Assembly: GCA_017627955.1 (NCBI GenBank)
Contig: JAGAFU010000059.1
Coordinates: 21,866-85,865 of the forward strand
Reading direction: 5' to 3'
DNA from: Bacteroidales bacterium
GTDB taxonomy: Bacteria > Bacteroidota > Bacteroidia > Bacteroidales > UBA932
Length of the DNA: 64,000 nucleotides
Shown: positions 60,359 to 64,000 of the stretch, piece by piece
Numbering within the stretch: the stretch's first letter is position 1
How the letters are laid out: the number at the start of each line of letters is the position of its first letter
Notes under the pieces: generated by a model
The model's input: only the letters and a program-made list of their open reading frames with translations
Databases searched by the model: none
What the model was told of the DNA's origin: nothing
Position numbers and translations under genes: made by a program

Positions 60359-62620
60359 ATGATCTGTGTGACTCTTCAGAACCGTTCCCTCGGGGAGATT
60401 CTTGATATTCTTGAGAATAAGGTCCCGGCCATCCAGATGGCTGAGATCCGTCTGGACAGGTGTCATTTGGACGAAGATGAGATCGCCGAGCTGTTCTCGT
60501 CTTCCGACACTCCATTGATCGCCACTTGCAGGGTAGCGGGTGACGGTAGCGGGACTTGGGAAGAGGCGGAGGCCAAGCTTCAGGCCGCAATTGAGGCCGG
60601 AGCCGCCTTCGTGGACCTGGAGATTGAGGCTCCGAAGGAGATGGGAAAGCGTCTCCGAAGGTCCTGCAGCGAATATGGCACCAGGATGATCCGCTCTTGT
60701 CATTTCTTTGACGGGACTCCGTCGCTGGAGGTTCTTTCGGATACGGCCGAGAAATGCCGCAGGTTCGGAGGTGAGATCATAAAGGTCGCCGTGTCAGCTA
60801 GTTCCGATTCTGATGTTGATCGGGTTTTGTCATTATACGACTCTTGTGAGGAGGGTCGGCTTGTCGCTTTCGCTATGGGCGAAGCCGGGCGTATGAGCCG
60901 GCTTGATTGCCTTCGTCTCGGGGCTCCGTTCACTTATGCGGCCCTTTCCGCTGAAGAAGCCGCCGCCCCCGGCCAGTGGGCATATTCAGAAATGACTGCC
61001 AGGCTGTATGGAAGATCCTTCGGAGACAAATGTCTCCTCAGGATGACAAAGGAATGTCATTCTGAGCGAAGCGAAGAATCTATGCGCAGCGGCGGTCTTT
61101 CCTCCGGACAGCCAGTCCAGATGCCCGCATCAAAAAGTTTCGCCCAACGGGCCATCATCGCCGCCGCCCTCGCTGACCGCTCCCAGAGCGACATGTCCCG
61201 GGCCCAAAACACCACATCCCGGTCCCTGAGCGAAGCCGAAGGGCCCGGTGCCCATAGCACTTCCCCCCGGTCCCTGAGCGGAGCCGAAGGGAGCGAAGCC
61301 GAAGGGCCAACTCCGGCCAACAGCGCCCTCACCGGCTATTCCCCCTGCGGCGACAGCGAAGCGGCAAAAGCCGTCGCTGTCATCCTGAGCGATGCCCTGA
61401 GCTTGTCGAAGGGCGAAGCGAAGGATCTCCCCACGCATATCCATGTCGGAGAATCCGGCCTTCTGACCCGGCTTATGATCCCGATCGTGGCCGCCCTCCA
61501 AAATACGGGAAAATTCGCTAAAGTTGTGGAAATCACCGGGGAAGGGACTCTATTAAACCGTCCTTTAAAAGGTGCCTCCGTGATAATGGCTAAATTCGGG
61601 ACCGTCCTCAGACCCATTGGAGACCAGGCTGCCGGAGACATAAAAGTACCACTGTCCGTACAAGGTCCCCTGCTTCCCGGCAAAGTGGATATTTCCGGGA
61701 AAGACGGCTCCCAGCTCATCTCCGGCCTGCTGATGGCTCTTCCTCTTCTGCAAGGCGATTCGGTCATCCATGTCCATGACCCTAAAAGTATCCCCTACAT
61801 GTTCATCACGATCGACGTTCTGAAGAAGTTTGGTATCAGGATCGGAAGCGAGATGGAGGGAGACGAGGAGTTTATGGAGACACAGGACTGGAGCCTTTGC
61901 ACTGGCATAACCTTCAAGATTAAAGGTGGTCAGGAATATAAACCAGCCAGTTTCAGCATTGAGGGCGACTGGAGCGCCGCCGCCAATTTCCTTGTTGCGG
62001 GAGCGGTATTCGGAAAAGTCCAGCTCAAAGGTCTTGACACCACCTCCCTCCAGGCGGACATATCCATAATGGACATCCTTATGGACGCTGGTGCCAGCCT
62101 CTCTCAGGAAGAGCCCGCCTCCGTGGCAACCGACACTGTCATCCTGAGCGAAGCGAAGGATCAGCCACAATCCACTACAGGAATAGTCACCGCCCAACGG
62201 GCTCCGCTACGAGCATTCGACACTGACCTCGGTAACTGTCCGGACTTATTCCCGATAGTTTCAGTGCTGGCAGTTTTCTGTTGCGGCACAAGCCATATTC
62301 TCGGATTCAAGAGATTGGCCGGCAAGGAAAGCGATCGGGGCAAAGCCATTCTTGAGACACTGGCTAAGATGGGGGTGAAAGCTTATGCTGAAGGAGACAT
62401 GCTTACTGTCGAGGGGCACTCCCTGGAGAGCCGCATCCTCAACGGAACCCTTCTCAAAAGTGGTGAATATACTTCGTACCACGACCACCGCATGGCCATG
62501 GCCTTGACTGTCGCCTCACTTGGTGCAGACGGTCCGATCACGATTGATGACACCGCCTGTGTCGCCAAATCCTTCCCCGGCTTCTTCGACACCTGGCGCC
62601 AAGCGATCCGGATGCAGTGA
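60359..62620 (+). CDS. Fused type I 3-dehydroquinate dehydratase and EPSP synthase with multiple repeat inserts
   Basis: The 753-residue protein catalyses two shikimate-pathway steps: 3-dehydroquinate to dehydroshikimate (AroD, about 1-225) and 5-enolpyruvylshikimate-3-phosphate formation (AroA, about 255-753). AroD motifs: MAEIRLDRCHL, RSCHFFDGTP (His), EIIKVAVSA (Schiff-base Lys). AroA motifs: MPASKSFAQRAI, GESGLLTRL, FGTVLRPIGD, GSQLISGLLMALPLL, SIEGDWSAAANFLVAGA and YHDHRMAMALTVASLG. Five segments are translated repeats, near residues 233-241, 287-296, 303-317, 341-357 and 594-602 (HSERSEES, RSLSEAEGP, VILSEAKDQ). Reading frame and active-site blocks are kept. The gene starts 2 bp after aroB, which suggests an operon. 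Confidence 0.9.
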   Translation: MICVTLQNRSLGEILDILENKVPAIQMAEIRLDRCHLDEDEIAELFSSSDTPLIATCRVAGDGSGTWEEAEAKLQAAIEAGAAFVDLEIEAPKEMGKRLRRSCSEYGTRMIRSCHFFDGTPSLEVLSDTAEKCRRFGGEIIKVAVSASSDSDVDRVLSLYDSCEEGRLVAFAMGEAGRMSRLDCLRLGAPFTYAALSAEEAAAPGQWAYSEMTARLYGRSFGDKCLLRMTKECHSERSEESMRSGGLSSGQPVQMPASKSFAQRAIIAAALADRSQSDMSRAQNTTSRSLSEAEGPGAHSTSPRSLSGAEGSEAEGPTPANSALTGYSPCGDSEAAKAVAVILSDALSLSKGEAKDLPTHIHVGESGLLTRLMIPIVAALQNTGKFAKVVEITGEGTLLNRPLKGASVIMAKFGTVLRPIGDQAAGDIKVPLSVQGPLLPGKVDISGKDGSQLISGLLMALPLLQGDSVIHVHDPKSIPYMFITIDVLKKFGIRIGSEMEGDEEFMETQDWSLCTGITFKIKGGQEYKPASFSIEGDWSAAANFLVAGAVFGKVQLKGLDTTSLQADISIMDILMDAGASLSQEEPASVATDTVILSEAKDQPQSTTGIVTAQRAPLRAFDTDLGNCPDLFPIVSVLAVFCCGTSHILGFKRLAGKESDRGKAILETLAKMGVKAYAEGDMLTVEGHSLESRILNGTLLKSGEYTSYHDHRMAMALTVASLGADGPITIDDTACVAKSFPGFFDTWRQAIRMQ
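61056..61080. repeat. CTGAGCGAAGCGAAG-type repeat, AroD-AroA linker
   Basis: The 25-bp unit starting GTCATTCTGAGCGAAGCG is identical to that at 33539-33563. It is translated as CHSERSEES in the linker between the two enzymes. Confidence 0.9.
61218..61308. repeat. Two GGTCCCTGAGCG-type repeats inside the AroA domain
   Basis: Copy one (61218-61245) reads CCCGGTCCCTGAGCGAAGCC and copy two (61267-61308) CCCGGTCCCTGAGCGGAGCC with a second GAGCGAAGCCGAAGGG tail. They encode RSLSEAEGP and RSLSGAEGSEAEGP. Confidence 0.88.
61379..61429. repeat. Nested repeat: GGTCCCTGAG-class unit inside a CTGAGCGAAGCG-class unit
   Basis: GTCATCCTGAGCGA is followed by TGCCCTGAGCTTGTCGAAGG GCGA and then AGCGAAGGATCTC. 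Removing the middle 24 bp restores an ordinary GTCATCCTGAGCGAAGCG unit. Translated as VILSDALSLSKGEAKDL. Confidence 0.8.
62138..62162. repeat. CTGAGCGAAGCGAAG-type repeat late in the AroA domain
   Basis: GTCATCCTGAGCGAAGCG followed by AAGGATC, translated as VILSEAKDQ. It lies between a domain-II strand (SQEEPASVATDT) and AFDTDLGNCPDLFP. Confidence 0.88.
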
Positions 62621-62663
62621 CACCGTGCGGTTGCGGCCCGTACTTCCCACAGCCACTAACGAG

Positions 62664-62775
62664 CCGTGATTTGTAAGGGTTTGATTTATTGTAATATAAG
62701 CCAAAGCCATCCTGCTGAAATGACAGGATGGCTTTTATGTTAAGCATTGATAATCAACCATTTCCAAATCACGGG
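62664..62775. repeat. Composite palindrome flanking the transposase, left copy
   Basis: CCGTGATTTG (62664-62673) and CAAATCACGG (62765-62774) form an outer 10-bp inverted repeat. Inside it AAAGCCATCC (62703-62712) pairs with GGATGGCTTT (62726-62735), followed by TAT. The inner hairpin may also terminate transcription from the aro genes. Confidence 0.85.
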
Positions 62776-62780
62776 CGACC

Positions 62781-62788
62781 TATTTTTG
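62781..62788 (+). promoter_or_regulatory. Candidate -7 box for the REP-associated transposase
   Basis: TATTTTTG is a perfect TAnnTTTG, 44 bp before ATG 62833, and lies just outside the left composite palindrome. Confidence 0.5.
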
Positions 62789-62832
62789 TTTTTACAGAGA
62801 AAAACACTAAACTTGCAAAAACCGCTTTTACT

Positions 62833-63750
62833 ATGAGATTCAGAAAGAACAAATTCTACCGGGAAGGTGCTTTTCACCATCTTTACATCAAGGCCAAGAA
62901 TGGAAATGTCATTTTTTACAGGATTGAGGACTATCTCTTTATCTACACGTTAGCCAGCGTTTTAAGCAGAAGGCACAAGGTGATCGTCGAGTTGTTCTGC
63001 GTCATATTCAACCACCTTCACGGCTGCGTCAAGGCGCGGACTCAAGGTGTCTTCAGAGCCTTCCTACGTGACTTATCATCCTTGTTCACTGTTGGTTACA
63101 ACGAGGAGTACCACCTGACAGGATCTCTTCTTTTGCCTTGCGGATACGCCCCGAAGGTTTCTGCCAAAACCCATAAGACTTGTCTTATCTATATTGCCAA
63201 TAATCCTTCAACCGGACGGTTAGTCAAATCTGTCCTGGACTATAAGTGGGGACTTGTCCCATATTTCTTCTCAGACCACCCGTTTTCCGAGAAACTTGTC
63301 AAGAGAAATGCCCGGTTTGCCATGAGACAAGCGTTGTCGATTGTTGACGGATGCAAGCGTAGAGGCCAACACTTGAATTACCCTATCCTCAGAAAGATCT
63401 TCAAAAAGTTGAATTCCAGGGAAAAAGCACAAATTGTTGACTACATAATAATCAAATACTTTTTCCTGGACAAGCAATCTTTCTTCTCCCATTTCGAAAG
63501 TGAAGAGAAAGCGCTGGTGGCGATGGATTCGTCAGCGGGGTCGGAACACGACCTTTATGAACCGTGGGAAGATTATTCTGTCTATCTTGAAATGATCCGC
63601 GCTACTCTTTCTTCAGGTTTGGACTATAAGATGTTCCGCTTTCATCAGATGCCTGCGGATCAACTGAACATTCTTCGTAACAAGTTGTCCGGACTTCCTG
63701 GAGTGACTAAGATACACATTGAAAGATTCCTGCATCTGAACGAGCCGTGA
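62833..63750 (+). CDS. REP-associated tyrosine transposase (Y1_Tnp, RAYT)
   Basis: The 305-residue protein starts at ATG 62833 (MRFRKNKFYREGAFHHLYIK), after a palindromic region. Y1_Tnp marks: IFYRIEDYLFIYTLA, then CVIFNHLHGCVKA with the HUH-type His pair (in place of PNHVH), VGYNEEYHLTG (candidate catalytic Tyr region) and IYIANNPSTGRLVKSV (in place of YIHLNPVRAGLV). This class cuts single-stranded palindromic DNA and is thought to spread REP sequences. The C-terminal helical extension (about 175-300; KFLNSREKAQIVDYIIIKYFF-type) is longer than in E. coli TnpA-REP. Its TGA stop (63748-63750) lies inside the right palindrome. Confidence 0.88.
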   Translation: MRFRKNKFYREGAFHHLYIKAKNGNVIFYRIEDYLFIYTLASVLSRRHKVIVELFCVIFNHLHGCVKARTQGVFRAFLRDLSSLFTVGYNEEYHLTGSLLLPCGYAPKVSAKTHKTCLIYIANNPSTGRLVKSVLDYKWGLVPYFFSDHPFSEKLVKRNARFAMRQALSIVDGCKRRGQHLNYPILRKIFKKLNSREKAQIVDYIIIKYFFLDKQSFFSHFESEEKALVAMDSSAGSEHDLYEPWEDYSVYLEMIRATLSSGLDYKMFRFHQMPADQLNILRNKLSGLPGVTKIHIERFLHLNEP

Positions 63751-63855
63751 TTTGGAAATAGTTGAATATCAACTAAAAACGAGAAATCCATCCCCTCATT
63801 TCGGCGGGATGGCTTTCGTATAATCATTTGTAAATTAATTGTTTCCAAATCACGG
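63745..63855. repeat. Composite palindrome flanking the transposase, right copy
   Basis: CCGTGATTTGGAAA (63745-63758) pairs with TTTCCAAATCACGG (63842-63855), a perfect 14-bp inverted repeat. Inside lie AGTTGAATATCAACT (63760-63774) and CCATCCC/GGGATGG (63788-63812) followed by CTTTCG. The layout matches the left copy. Confidence 0.88.
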
Positions 63856-63875
63856 GACGTGTATCGTCCTGAAAA

Positions 63876-63900
63876 AAGTTTACCTCCAAAAAGTAAACTT
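63876..63900 (+). repeat. Short inverted repeat before the last gene
   Basis: AAGTTTAC (63876-63883) and GTAAACTT (63893-63900) flank a 9-bp spacer directly before ATG 63901. It could be an operator or the end of a second mobile element. Confidence 0.5.
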
Positions 63901-64000
63901 ATGATGAATGAAAGCCAACGTTACAAGTTGCAGATGAAAGCAGCCAGCAGGATGCTTCGAGAGTACTTCAGCGGGATTCCAATTGCGAGTCTAAGCCGCC
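63901..64000 (+). CDS. Unidentified gene, cut by the right edge
   Basis: The frame opens at ATG 63901 (MMNESQRYKLQMKAASRM, then LREYFSGIPIASLSRR) and runs off the window after 33 codons. The helical, Arg/Lys-rich start with a possible HTH (SGIPIASLSRR) is compatible with a transposase or DNA-binding protein, but no family can be assigned. It is preceded by an inverted repeat and by the right-hand palindrome of the RAYT. Confidence 0.4.
   Translation, partial: MMNESQRYKLQMKAASRMLREYFSGIPIASLSR

Noticed and set aside
61056-62162. Frameshift or assembly error in the AroA domain
   Set aside because: The inserted segments are recognisable repeats found elsewhere in the window, and the reading frame and motifs resume after each.

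Overview
The window looks like a chromosomal segment of an uncultured, fairly GC-rich Bacteroidales bacterium of the gut or rumen type. The evidence is Bacteroidota-type promoters (a TAnnTTTG -7 box, in the best cases with TTTG 19 bp upstream), no obvious Shine-Dalgarno sequences, many lipoproteins, a CarboxypepD_reg-TonB receptor next to a DUF4249 lipoprotein, a fused SecDF, an S46 dipeptidyl-peptidase, a second EF-G and a Mrp of the Bacteroides kind. No rRNA, tRNA or CRISPR array was seen, and no gene-free stretch exceeds about 220 bp.

Layout. 1-5412 (minus strand): GH36 alpha-galactosidase, a double-domain alpha/beta hydrolase, a LOG-family protein and a DUF1080-like lipoprotein. 5498-10382 (plus): two duplicated CE1-type esterases, a BNR sialidase-like lipoprotein, a nucleoside-hydrolase protein and a small lipoprotein. 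10538-15686 (plus): S41 protease, TonB receptor, DUF4249 lipoprotein. 15683-18051: a lipoprotein, then a divergent pair of LuxR-type HTH proteins around two dyads. 18077-23185: deoxyribosyltransferase-like protein, secreted glycosidase, enolase, aspartase. 23326-30245: SecDF, a PD40/SPOR-like protein, a Tat-exported phosphoesterase, a TlpA-type thioredoxin. 30272-35030: an O-acetylation cassette (MBOAT plus two SGNH proteins). 35126-40001: an unrecognised three-gene set ending in a 1271-residue secreted modular protein. 40053-48958: three transglutaminase-fold proteins (one lacking its catalytic residues) and a GH116 glycosidase. 49045-52774: EF-G2-like factor, a tiny AraC-like HTH protein, an XRE regulator, RNase HII. 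52807-58664: S46 peptidase, Mrp ATPase, a phosphodiesterase and an HAD phosphatase. 58699-62620: a PPC-domain protein, AroB and an AroD-AroA fusion. 62664-64000: a REP-associated tyrosine transposase between composite palindromic repeats, then the start of another gene.

The main theme is repeated DNA lying inside genes. Short palindromic repeats (cores CTGAGCGAAGCGAAG and GGTCCCTGAGCG) sit in frame within the AroD-AroA fusion, the MBOAT protein and the phosphoesterase, and form the junction of the two SGNH genes. A second, longer element of 82-87 bp occurs in frame in aroB and in the MBOAT gene. Its two copies share a loop but have unrelated stems that are each perfectly self-complementary. 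The second candidate for something new is the 35126-40001 cluster. The third is the LuxR pair with two dyads whose centres are 22 bp apart.
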